DNA of 64,000 nucleotides, from positions 682,001-746,000 of the forward strand of contig JBAIAA010000436.1 of the NCBI GenBank assembly GCA_037893245.1. The letters run 5' to 3'. The translations under genes and the position numbers were made by a program. Below are positions 11,792 through 24,800 of the stretch, piece after piece. Within the stretch, counting starts at the first letter, position 1. Each line of letters begins with the position of its first letter. This stretch comes from Crossaster papposus. Taxonomy: Eukaryota; Echinodermata; Asteroidea; Velatida; Solasteridae. The notes below the pieces were generated by a model. That model was not told where the DNA came from and did no database searches. It saw only the letters and a program-made list of their open reading frames with translations.

Positions 11792-12718
11792 AATACGCAT
11801 AACTATATGGAGCCTGTAAATTACAATGTAAGTGAATATTTGTGAATGTACCGTGAATATTTCACAGTTACTAGTAAATAACACACTTTACGTGTACCGG
11901 TATCTCATTTGCATTGTTTGTGAAATAGAGCATAAACAGAGCAAGCTCCATGAAAAAACACATTTGGTCACTTATTTTTTAACTCGCCCTGTAATTCACA
12001 TATTGTTAGCCCTCCGCACAAATAAACACAGTTCTGTTGATTCACTGCATGTATTATAATATGTTTGTGGATCTACATGTATATTGTTAAACCTTGTCAC
12101 TAGGGCTCTGGCTTCTAATTACTCATGCACCAATGGAAGCGGCCAAATCCATTTCCCATGGACCTGTGTGTTACTGCTAGAAGCCATCCAAACTCAAAAT
12201 ATGCTGGTACCAGCGTCGTGCATGTACATACATACCGGGGGTAATACATATGCTAACATGTACAAAATATAATTTATTTAGCGTTTTGAGTGTTTACAAA
12301 GTTGGTGAATGTTTTCTAGAACATATTTGCTTAACAAAGGTTTTCTGAGTCACTTTTGTGAATTTTATTTTTTTCTTTCTCATTTTATGAGTTTTTTTAT
12401 AGCAATTTGCTTTTTGATTGAAATTTCCTTTTTGATGCTTTGTATTTTCAAGTAATCACATGTGGTATTTTTTGGTACCATGTCTGCATTTAACTTTGTT
12501 AACTTTTAGGTTTATACTTTATGTATCTTAATACTTGAAATAATCAGAATGTTTTTTTCCCATCCTAACGTACAGTTGCACTGAATTAACCCAGGGACAT
12601 TGTATTTCCAGAGTCGTTTCCTGCTCACGACAAAGCTTCGTCACTGAGCAAACATTGTTTGTTGTTGTTTATATACATGTACGTAAACAACGTTGTCTTT
12701 CGCTTATTTTGTCTGCAG

Positions 12719-12830
12719 GGCTGATTACTATTGCGGACAAGCTGGCACTACGTCTGCTGGCTCCCCGCAAGAAGATCAACATTCTCCTGATTGGGAACCA
12801 CTCAGCTGGGAAAAGTTCTTTCATTAATTG
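12719..12830 (+). CDS. GTPase exon with P-loop
   Basis: Acceptor TTTTGTCTGCAG, donor TTG|GTAAGT. Encodes the basic leader LLAPRKK and the Walker A motif GNHSAGKSS. It enters with two bases of a split codon and leaves with TG, completed to Trp in the next exon. It is the first exon I can identify, and not the start of the protein. Confidence 0.85.
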
Positions 12831-15800
12831 GTAAGTTTTCAAACGGTTCAGTGGCTTTTAAGCCGCTTCGCAGACAGCAGCTCTATAGGTACATGTACCT
12901 ACTGGGTAACATCGTTGTTCTTCTTCTTGTGCCAAATTTGACATCTGGGAACTTCTCGGCAAGCAGTTAAAGAGAGCAACCGAAGCCGCACGTTGATGTC
13001 GCGTAACCGGACCAAAGCTACACGACGGTTTCGTTTTGTTTGTAGTCCAACAGTGCCTCCCGAACATTGTAATTAACGAGCTAGAGAGACTTTTCTGCAG
13101 TATTGTTGTACTTTTGAACTAGACCAATACACAACAATAGATGGCAAATGCCAAAAAAACAAGAACGAACAGAACCACTGCCTGACGCCGGTTAAAAACA
13201 AATGCCATTTCTCTGGCTTTCCTCGGCATCCATGATTGTAAAACTTCGAACAGGTCAGTCAAACGATATTTACTATAAAATACAACCCCCTAAATCCTAA
13301 ACCCATTCATGATAATTCAAGCCTTTATTAATATTCTACCTTTAACCATGAATTTAAAGCTTGTTTTCTGTCAAGAGCAAACTTGCAAGATCTACGCAAA
13401 AGGAGGAAAATGAAATGTATACCTGTGTGTAGGCTTCCTCTCTCGTTTATGACACTTCCTGCGAGGGAGGAATAAATGAATATTGCCCGATGATTTCCTC
13501 GCTCTGGCTGATAACAGCTGTATTGGTGAGGTGTAGATATCACTCCGACCTCGCAAAGTGATCAACGCCTGATTATACGAACCACTAAGACAAGTCTTAG
13601 AAAGAGTAAACTGGTCTCGCCTTGCAACTCCTCCATGAAATGATTTGGTCAAACTTAAGATGCGCTCAACGCCTCCTAACTTCCTTAGCAATGCAGCTGA
13701 TCCGTCTTAACTTAAGATCGGTCACAGGGTCGTCTTGTCTCGTTATACAAATTTAGTGTGTTAATTTTGATCAACGTCTTGAAACTATTGCACTGTGTTC
13801 TAGTTTAAGAGTTCCTGTAGCTTATTTTTACGCCAGACTGTAAGAAAAAAAACTAAAAGAAAAAACGATTATGACACCATTTATTTTAATAAATAAATAC
13901 ATTTATTTTTAACCAAACAAAATATCTATTCATTTTTGGCCTACACAATGTGGCAGTTTTCGCCGATCTCAAAACAAGAGCGATGAGCTACATGTAGTCT
14001 GCAGGTCTTAGAAACCTGAGAACAGGTTATAAAAGTCGTACAATAAAGTTTGGAAATGATGAGACATTTTATTTCCGAACTTCAAAAAAATGTCCCCGAA
14101 ATAATTACCAATTTAACAGGATACATGCACATGTATAGTGTATCTCTCCTAAATAATATGAAATTAAAAAAACAAATCATGTATAATGTACATTTGGAAT
14201 TTAATGAAGGGAGAATTTTTTTCAGGCTAAAGTTGGTGTTCTATGCACGCGGGGTAGAAAATTGGTTTTGCGTGGTTTTTTTTAATGACTGAAGTTATCA
14301 AGCGGTGAAAACGAACGTGATACAGCCGTCAAACTAGCAAATTGATTTGTCCTTCTATTGGCTGCGTTACTGTGTTTAGTAAATCGGTCGTACGTGTACG
14401 ATGCATCTTAGCTGGGATCGATCTTAGAGAGGGGACTCGTCTTAAGTTGTAAGATACTAAGAAAATTTTCGTGAAATTAGCCCCAGATAGTTGTAGAATT
14501 GATAATGTCAGGATATCCTTGTGAGTTTTGTACCGTAGTTAGTCTTTTTTTAGAATTTGCCATTATGTATGTGACGTGGTATGCCTAAACCGGGCAGAGT
14601 TGAACACGGCTGCAAAATAGCACGTGCTTGATTTTCAGCAATTTTGAGATTATTTCAAATGTAGCTAGATTTTTCAAAATTAAATTTCACCTACAAAATA
14701 TGGTATTATAAAAATGAACCCAAAAAAAACAACTCTTTTAGAGATGCAGAATTTTCATAAAATGACTTAAAATTTTGTTCAGAAATGATACAAAATTAGT
14801 TCGATTTCAAAATTTGGCGTTGGAATCCAATTTCAGTTTCATGGGTAAGAGCCTTTCAATTTCTTGAAAATGACAGCACATCAGGTGCCATGATTTCGCA
14901 AAATGCTTGGGACTATTATTCACCTACCAAGCCAGTACAGTCAAGTAAGGTACATGTACCGGTACATATGTATTTCATAATAATTCAGTAGTTTTGTATG
15001 TACGTTTTCAAATTTGTGTACATGTTTATTACCTTTAAAAGGAAAGCCATACAATGTTTGTTTTTGTGTCTGTTTGTCTGGATCACACTATAGAGAAAGG
15101 TATACCGTAATTTCCTGCGGTAAAGCCGCACGGCGGATAAGGCGCAGGTCCCTAAAATCACCCAAAAAAATTTCAAACGTCAACAGATAAAGCGCACTGC
15201 CGAATAAGGCGCATGCTTGAACGCACCCAAAAGAACACCAGGCGCCACCCGGTGTAGGTACATCGCCACAAAGGGGTCATTTTGTTGCCTTAGAAGGATC
15301 CCACTATTCCAAGCAAGAATTTGCTGAGTACTTGAGTTTATCTGGCACGCAAACAATGTATGAAAACTTCAAACCAGTAGTCACAATATCGCACGAGGTT
15401 TGCCGATACATATCATGTATCACTGCAGTATAAACTGCATGCACATGTACATATCACATGCATGTGATCGCGTGCATGGTATCCCTAATTGTGACACCCC
15501 CTAGTCTTTTTCCCAGTCGTTGTGAATGCTCCGCGCTGTGTAGTTCGGATGGTGAATTGCATGAAGCCGGAACGTAGACGAAAAAAACGTTTAGAAAAAG
15601 GCCACATAGTACGGGCCAGCTTTTTATCGCTGTTGTACGCGTCATGCAGCGCACGCTGTAGTCTTGTTTGCAAGACGATCTTAATCGCGGTATATGCAGC
15701 GCGTGTAGGCCGCCGATGCGGTAATTCGCGCGTGGTCTACGGCGTACGTTAGAGGGCGCCCCGCATCGCGAAAAACGTCTTGCAAACAAGACTACGCACG

Positions 15801-18800
15801 CTGCCGAGTGCTAAATCACATACATGTACGGTCGTAGGGGGATCAACACATCGCGGCATTGTTAATGGAAACACGGTCACAATGTCCGGAGAGTTGGGCT
15901 AATTGGTTGACCGCATTATTGAGTAAGATTGCGGCGTTCAAAGAATTCTTCACACAAAGACCGTCACTTTGAAATCAAGCGACATCATATAAGGCGCACC
16001 GAAAGATAAGGCGCGGCGATGTTTTTGTGGTCTAGAAAGTCAGATAAGCCGCGGCTTTACCGCAGGAAATTACGGTAGTACATGTACATGTGTAGTTTAT
16101 CTTCAATCTGTCTTTTTTGTTGCTGGTAAATCCCAAATTGGACCCCTGCAGTGTTATACAATAACTCAGTTCTAACTGGTTGTCACACAGAATCTTTTAA
16201 CTTTGGTAAACAAATTGTGGTGTTGTGCTTGTGGACAATTGTATCTTGTGTTGCATTCACTATAAAATAATACTACTGAATCTCTCCCAAATACATTTAA
16301 AAAAATCCCATTTCCAGGTATATAATTTTATAATAACCACAAAAATAGAATACAATTTTAGAATGATTTAGTTTTTTTAATTTCATATTATTTAGGAGAG
16401 ATACACTAGTATACATGTATCCTGTTAAATTAGGAATTATTTCGGGGACATTTTTTCGAAGTTCGGAAATAAAATGTCTCATCATTTCAAAACTTTATTG
16501 TACGACTTTTAATAAGTTGCTGTCAAGTTTAATATTTTATAAGAGCCACAACTTGCGTCCAAAATAAAACTAGTTTTCTAAAACGGAATAAACTAATTGT
16601 CCTAGAGAGAATAGTGCCAGCAGAATTCTCCCATTAATAAGTCAACAGGTCATGATGTTTATTAACCAAATTCTTCTTGTTTAAAGCTCATGCTTGCCAA
16701 ATATGTCAGGTTTTTACGAGGTTAAATGGCCATCTAACCACAAAAGTTGAATTTGTGGAGGGAAGGTAACTTTCATTTCCTTGAACTATAGCTGTATTTC
16801 TGAGTTCAGGGATACCCAAGTGATAATACTCTGTTAATTACCAGTCAGTAAATAAAAGAAAATTTTAAGAGCTAAAATCTAGGGTATTTGTGCTGGGATC
16901 AGGATTTGTGCTGGGATCAGGGGCCAATTTCATAGAGCTGCTAAGCACAAAATTTTGCTTAGCACAAAAAAGTCTTGCTCATTAAAAATAGGTTACCAGC
17001 CAAAATTCTATGTGTTTTTCATGCTAAGCAAACAACCAGCTAATTATCAATCAAAAGCAATAAAGATCACGTGAAAATTTGGTCTGTAACCTTGTTTTCG
17101 CCAAGGACAAATAGTCATGCTAAGCAAATTTTGGTGCTTAGCAGCTCTATGAAATTGGCCCCAGGGGGGGCTGAGGGCCCCAGCCTTGCCCATTGGTCTT
17201 GTTAATTCATGCATGGTTCATGGGTTAACAGTGTTGCTTTGTGTTTACGTACTCCTACAATTTTACTATTTGTATGAGTAATGGGCTATGTGAACTGCTG
17301 CAGTGATTATTAGCTGTGTGGTGCTACATGTACAATGGCAAAAGCTAGTGGAAGTGCTTGGGCAGCAAGGGCCTGGTTTACCCTGGCCATCTACATGTAT
17401 ACAGCCCGTGGGGGCCGTGGGTCCTTTGTGGTCAAAAGCCACTGGTCAGAAAGTGGCGGGAACTGTGGTGTGGTGATTGGACAATGCAGTGACCATAATC
17501 TGCTGGACACTGGGCGTTGGTCAGCAGATCATTGGGCAGAGTGAACACCATTGAAGCAGCATGGGTCAAGTGTGGAGCTACGGTAGCTGGCTGGACATTT
17601 CCCTGATGTGTGCGTGAATTGAACAGTGGATCAGCCAGCTTCGTACCAGAATCTCATCTGGTACAACTTGCCCACACCGAAAATCTACCCACGTATTTCA
17701 CTCAGATGAAACCAAGACACTATTCTTGGGGTTCAGTCAGAATCCCATTTCGTCATTTGGATAGAATGCTTCTCATGAGCACTGCAGTCCCACGACGAAC
17801 TCAATCTACCGTACATTGATGTGTGCAGATTTCCTGGATTTTATCGATGAAAAACAACAGAGTAAGAACACAACTTTTTTTTTGTTTTCATAGTTTACCA
17901 TATTATGTCACTGTCCCTATCTTGAATTGAGTGTCTTTCCACAGAATCAATAAATCCGACCTTTATTTTTTTACTTTTGTAAAACTCTGTATTATAATCA
18001 TTGAGGTGCCATTGTTTTGTTTAGGAATTTGTTGAAGAAAGCTTTACTTTTCTTTGTTTTTTAATGGTAACTCACTAATTTGATGGAAAATTGTTTCTTT
18101 GTCTTTTCGAAAATATAGGATTTCAGAAGGTAGCAGTAGAATTTCATTTGAAACATTAACATATTGTATTGTTATGACTAAAACAAAGTGCCACTTTACA
18201 ACTTTACCTGTTGTACTTGTTGTAGTCTTCAAGTCTACAAGGTACAAGTTTTAATTACTGGGCATTTTAGGGTCAATCTGTTTTAGTTTTACATGTACCA
18301 GTAATGGCTGTTTATTGGCAAAGAAGTGCAAGAAACAATAACTTAAAATGTTGCTTTCTATATTCTAAACAAAGCCAAATTTGAGTCGCACTTTTCAAAT
18401 AGTACGCAAATACATTCTGTAATTTACAAAGCTCTCAAACAGTTTTTGTTCACACTTGAGCATGTTAAATCACAACTTGTTGTAGGGTACAGAAATTCCT
18501 GCAAATAATCTCAACCCCTTTAATACTACTCCAGCTGATATTTCATGTATTTTATTTGGTACTTTGTACTGTACTCTTGGCTGCTTTTCAAGTTCTTAAA
18601 TTGTTTTGGGGATTAACTTGCAGTTTTCGATGCGTTGTACAGCTCAGCGGAAGCGCTCGCCATGAAAAGAAGATTATGGAAGATTTTCCCCCCCGAATTT
18701 CCCCTTCCCCCCTTAATGAATCCCGACGTTTTATTCCACAGCCGTAGTTCCGCGCGTCAAGCTTGTACGCAACGTACAGTTGTAGGCCTACATGTACCGG

Positions 18801-21800
18801 TACATGCATGCCTTAAGGGTATAACTTTGTAGCGCACGCATTGCCGGGTGCGGGCTATGTGGTTTTTTTAAGTGGCAGTCAATTGACCATGCACATGCAA
18901 TTTGGTATACCTTCCTGTGGATAGTCAAGCTGGTTCAATGGCCGACTAGTCGGGCAAGTAGCCCACTCGTACTCGCGCACATTCTAAAGTCTGTCGGCAT
19001 CTTAAATATTCATTGTACTATGTACAAGAAAAGGTGGGTTTTTTTCAGTGCTTGTTGCAATCTTCATAAAAAGGTGAGTTTGTAAGTCTTTCTACGGGTA
19101 GTCTACATAGATTGACAAATGTGCCACCTTTCTTGGGTTTGTTATAAATGTACACTAAAACAGCTGATTTTGTTTTGTCCTTCGCATTTTTCATCAAGAT
19201 TTTGTTGTGAAAAAAGGAAAGATTTGTTTCTGCCAAATACTGGCTGCACTGAACACTTTTTGGCACGGTACCCTTTTGTCGGTTGACTTATATTGTGTAG
19301 TATTTCAATACTGTGCACGTTGTATTACATCATGCTGTGACAAAGCATTGACCTCTTAGTCAGCTTGTTTTTCCCCGAAACACCAAAATGGCTTCGGCTT
19401 TATTTATTTTATCTGGCATCTGACTCACCGTCGGTTGGGTATTAACTTGGATGTTTTCCACTTGAGTTTGTTTGTTGGAGTGGGTTATCTTTATACATAG
19501 GACAGGTCATTCAACCTTTTGCGTCGAAAATGTATTTTATTGTAAGGTAATACTAGTGAATTGCATTTAATACGAATGTCAAAAACTGGATTCATTATTA
19601 ATAATATATTCATCCAGTTTTGGGGTAAAAACTTCTTTTTTTTTTTCAAATTTGTAAAAAAAAATAAAAAATTAACACTATTATAAAACACCTTACTTGA
19701 CTGTATAGTAAATATTTGTCTCAAGTATCCTGTGAAATCATGGCACCTGAAATTCATGGTGGGCTGTTGAATTTTTTCAAAAAACGGTAACATTTCCAAC
19801 GATGGGTGGGCCGACCATTGTTAAAAAACCTAACTCTTTAAAGGTAGTATACACCATTTGCAGATATCGAAAATATTTACTACTGAATTATTAAGAAATA
19901 CCTTACTCAATTGAAAGTAAATAATGATTCTAGGCATTCAGCAAAAGGATTGCGCTAAATATCCTGTAATTATTTTTTTTAAATGAATTTTATAAAGAAA
20001 ACTTCGCTCTCGCCGGACGGCGAGAGCGAAAAAACAAAGATAACATAAGAATAACTGCTCGACCCCGGTTGAAAACAAACGCTGTTTTTCGTGCTTTTCT
20101 CGGCATCCATGATTGTAAAACTTCGGAAACGTCAGTTAAACGATATTTACTATGAAATACAACCCCCCAAATCTACCCATTCGTGATAATTCAAGCAATT
20201 ACCAATGGTGTATACTACCTTTAAATACTGCCACCTAATTTTGTCCAATTTAGTTAGTTCACATTTTGGTGATGCATCCGTACGTAAGCAAGCTAGTCTG
20301 GTTCCCTGACCTGATAATTTCCCTGATGCCTATAAATTACTTAGGATTCATCTAAAGTTAGAAAGTAAAGTCTACATACCTGGGGTCAATTTCATAGAGC
20401 TGCTAAGCACAACAATTTGCTTAGCATGACTATTCGTCCTTTGCAAAAACAAGGTTACAGACCAAATTTTCACATGATCTTTATAGTTTGGGATTGATAA
20501 TCAGCTGTTTTTTTGCTTAGCATGAAAAACACGTGTAATTTTGGCTGGTAACCTGTTTTTAATGAGTAAGACTTTTTTGTGCTAAGCACATTTTTGTGCT
20601 TAGCAGCTCTATAAAATTTGCCCCTGTATGTACATTATACAAAAGTTGTATATACCGGTATTTTGTCAGCAGATTGTTTTCTCGGAGTAAACTTCACTTT
20701 CATTGGATCTGATCTGTCTGAGAGGAAACATTCGTTGTCGCATGGGTTCAACATGGTTCAACGACCTCCAATGTTTCCCCAGGAAGACATTTGTTTTTGA
20801 GCATAGACAGCACTGCAGGATGTGGCACATGTTCACCTGATCCCGATTGATCCCAATTTATAAATGTCTTCCTTTGTTTTTACTGACATTCCAGATGTTT
20901 CGATTTCGGAGATAGATTTCTTAATTTTGTTTTGAATTTTGAGTTGACTTTTGAGTGTTGAGTTCTCTATGAGTACATTTTTCAAGTTTGAGCAGGCTTG
21001 AGATTTGTCGGACTTGTGTCTGAATTCAAACTTTACTTAAATACAATTATTTAAATACAAGACATCATTTAAATACAATTATCAATTTTCTGATATTTCT
21101 AAATTGACAATCTTATCCCTGAGTTTGAGTCAGGTTTTAGAAAAGGTTACTATGAAACTGAAAAGAACAAAAAATACAATGGAAAAATCTGCAGATTATC
21201 AATTTGAAACTCGGTTAACTAGAAAAAAAAAAAAAAACTCTTGGAATTCAGGAAGTGAACTCAAAACCTCCATATGTCAATTTTAGGCTTTAAAAACCCA
21301 ACTAGGATTCCCAATTATCCACTTAAATTTGAACATTGAATATTTGGAATGGCTCCTAAAATTTAAAGTGAACTGAAATTCAAAGGTCATTGAAAGAAGG
21401 TACATATGTGACCTGCAACGAAACCCGGACAAAGTTGACCATTAACATTTTTAGATTTTTTTTTTCTTTCAAATTATCTATGTTCTTGGCTTTAAAATGA
21501 TGTATCAATTAAATATATGTTCCTCCACCCTACATGTACCGGTATCTCCCCTTGTGGAAGGATCTAGTGATAAAACACTGACAACCTACCGTAATTATGA
21601 GATAAACAGCTTTAAAGTTCAGAAAAGCGTATTATTTCCATACACAATTGTTTCTCAAAATTGACTTAAAAAACACACTTCTAGGTGGCGGATTATGTTC
21701 AAATTTGAGAAGATTGTAGATTAATAGTTTGTGATTCAGAAAAACCCCAAACCTCAAAATGGTAAAATCCAGCCCGAAATAACTTCACGGGTAAATTGTA

Positions 21801-24800
21801 ATAAAACACACTGTGCGACTTTGTTCGTGTTTCGTTGGAACAGATCACATATGTAACACTTGATTCTACAATATACAATATACGTGCAGGTGCAGATATC
21901 GAACAAATTTACTACCGAATTATTAAGAAATATCTTACTCATCTGAAAGTAAATGATGATTCTAGGCATCCAGCAAAATGATTGCAATTTTTTTTTCGCG
22001 ATCGCCAGTTGAAAACAAACTCATTTTTTTGTGCTTTTCTCGGCATCCATGATTGTAAAACTTCGGACAGGTCAGTTAAACGATATTTACTTTCAAATAC
22101 AACCCCCCAAATCCACCCATTCATTATAATTCAAGCAAAAAAAAAATACCAATGGTGTATCCTACCTTTAACTTGTTATCTTGGTTGGAGAATTGTTTAC
22201 CAAGTGCATTGAGCACTCCTGGATTCCTTTTTATAACTTTTATCAATTTGATATTGAACATCATCATGTTGCATATAGCTGAATAAAAATAGCAAAGTAA
22301 AATAAGACATTCCAGAGAAAGTGAATACCGTTGGGTGATAACAATGTTCTGAGATGTCAAACATGTGTACTAGTGATAATGGCCGTTTGGTGTTTGAAAG
22401 GGGGGGGAGAGTCTTGCCTGATTTTGGAAACTTGTGCATTCTTTTTGAGATTCTTACATGTAGCAGCACACTTGTGTGTATTAACAGTTTATTTGTTTTG
22501 CACATTCTTTGGCACTTTGAGTAAATGTTACCAAGTGACAGATGTTTATTAAAGGTCGTATAAACGTACACTAGTATTGGTAAGTGGGTGGATTTTTTTT
22601 TTTGGGGGGGGGGGTTGTATTTTATAGTAAATATTGTTTAACTGACATGTTCAAAATTTTACAAATGGATGCCGGGAAGAAAAAAAATGGCGTTCGTTTT
22701 TAAAGGGCATCGGGCAGTTGTTCTTGTTGTTTGATTTTTTTGTGGTTCAATTACAGGATATCTAGTAATTTGATTCGATTTGGGAGCTTTGATTTGCTCT
22801 AACAAACAACTGTGACATTGCTGTAAAATCCACAACAGTATGTACAGACAGTATAGTACTGGTGTAAAACCAATCATGCATTCTTTGTACTTCAGACCTT
22901 TTAGTAAAAGAGAACTACCCATAGATCAGTAGAAGTTGTGCAAGCGTCGTCCCTTTTCCATTTGAATTCTAAGCTCAATTTTTATTTAGTTTTTGTTTGT
23001 TTTTTTCTCTCTTCATTCCCTGCCCTTTGTTTTTGTTGCCGTGTATCGCAGGTATATTGAGGAACATGTCCAGAAGACGGGGGTTGCCATTGAAACACAG
23101 GGATTCACCTTTGTCACGAGTGGTCGCAAGCGAGAGTCACTCACGGTACGTTGCTTCTCATGTCCCAACAAGACAATATCACGATTGTACTAAACTATTA
23201 ATTTAACCCTAACACTGCTATATCCAACAGGATCCAATAGTTTATACTTTTCTGTTGCGTTCTGTTTAGATTGAGCAGTAAACACATTTTTACATATTCT
23301 AGAAAAGTATTCAGAATTGCATTCTGTTGGGTTTTTCGGTATTTTTCATCGGTGAAAAACAGGTTTTTTTTGTGTTCCGGCACCACATAACGACCGAGGG
23401 GCGAGACACAAAGGAAAACAAAGGAAACAAAAGCCCCTCGGTCGGCGGTATGAATGGAAAAATTCGGTCCTCGATCGACGGTGCAAGCGCAAAGCAATGG
23501 GGATTGGGTATAACGTAGGAATAAAGGAAAACACAATATCGAGCCTCGATCGTTATTTGGTTCACGACTACATGAACTTGTCAGTGTTCTTGTCGGGGTT
23601 GACTTGTTAAATAAAACTGTCAATAATGGCTACTGATCCAACCCAACCGAGCACTTGTTGGGCCTTGCACCAAATTTGGTTGTGGGAAGATTTTAATTTT
23701 GTCGAGTGAAAGCTTGGACTTGAAGATTATGTAGAATTCTGTCCCGGGTTGTTTGTAACTGGCCGACAAATATCATTTGTAAAACTGCAAGGGGACCATT
23801 ATACCTAGTAATAGGCGTGGGATTCCATTTTTAAAACCGAATATCTAAAACCAACCTAACGAAAAATTAGGCCTTCCATTTTTTTGGACACGGCTGAAAA
23901 AATGTGCTCTGTGGTCTCTGATTGTAAACTGCATTCACTTTATACTAGTGGTTTCTTTAGCCTGCCCATTTGACTTATCAGAGAGTTACCATTAATCCTT
24001 CCCCCACAGTACAGCTCTTGAGTGTTTTGGTAAAGACCCAGTGGTCACTGAATCCTGCAAAGGATACAGAGTCTATGGTGGCACCTTGCTCATCACTTTT
24101 TGTTGAAATGATTGTGAGCTGGATAGGAACTTCCTGTGAATTCAAATAATCGGTATTCTGTAAAAAAAAAAAAAAAAAAAAAGACAAATCGGATTTTGAA
24201 ACCACTGATTTTTTTCTAATATCGTAAGCGTTTTAATATGAACGAAATGTGACGATGCTTAAAATATTGCAACTGCCCGGTACGTGTCTGCGCAATTACT
24301 GCACCAAGACTTCTGCGCTCATTGTTAGAATCAACCTTGCCAAAGATTTCTCCCTGATTCTCTGCACTGCCACTAATGGAGAGGTGATAAGATAACAGCT
24401 GGCGTACTGCGAAAACTCTCTGCAGACAAATTTCACAGAATGCATGTCACAGAAGGCACTTCCCTTGTTTCGTTAGGGAATCGTCGCACCGATTATAATC
24501 GCCCTCGATGGGGGTCTCATCTGGGCCCTTCGGCAAAAAGGCAATTAGCGCTTGGGGAAAAGGAACTGATCCTTATCTTGACCAAACTTAACGTAACATA
24601 ACGGTACATTATCTTGCCTGGTGAGCAAAGTGAACATTATTTGGTTTTATTAATTGTTTTTGTATTTTTTTGTATTTTGTTTGTTTGGGGGGGTGTTGGG
24701 GTGGGGGTTAAAAGTGTTCGATATTCTGTCTTTGGCATTCTGCAAGTTACTTGATGTGAAATTCTCTTCTAAAATGTCATGCTGTTTGTGTGGAATTGCC

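Larger units (their letters stand above)
1..12718. other. Repeat-rich region upstream of the GTPase exons, no supported gene
   Basis: I found no coding exon here that I can support; open frames are short, lack recognisable motifs and mostly overlap repeats. The missing N-terminal exon of the GTPase gene should lie here or further upstream. It must end one base into a codon, because the first visible exon begins with the last two bases (GG) of a codon. The identifiable content is transposon fragments, one SINE, minisatellites and simple repeats, listed separately. The stretches 1888-3328, 9035-9894, 10035-11549 and 11792-12718 hold nothing else I recognise apart from A/T-rich DNA and scattered TACATGTA palindromes. 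Confidence 0.6.

Noticed and set aside
12719-12730. Taking the first visible GTPase exon as the protein start
   Set aside because: It begins after a clear splice acceptor with two bases of a split codon and has no ATG before the P-loop, so an upstream exon must exist.
22549-22770. A separate repeat family distinct from family A
   Set aside because: The block order and most words match family A; it is better seen as a diverged copy.
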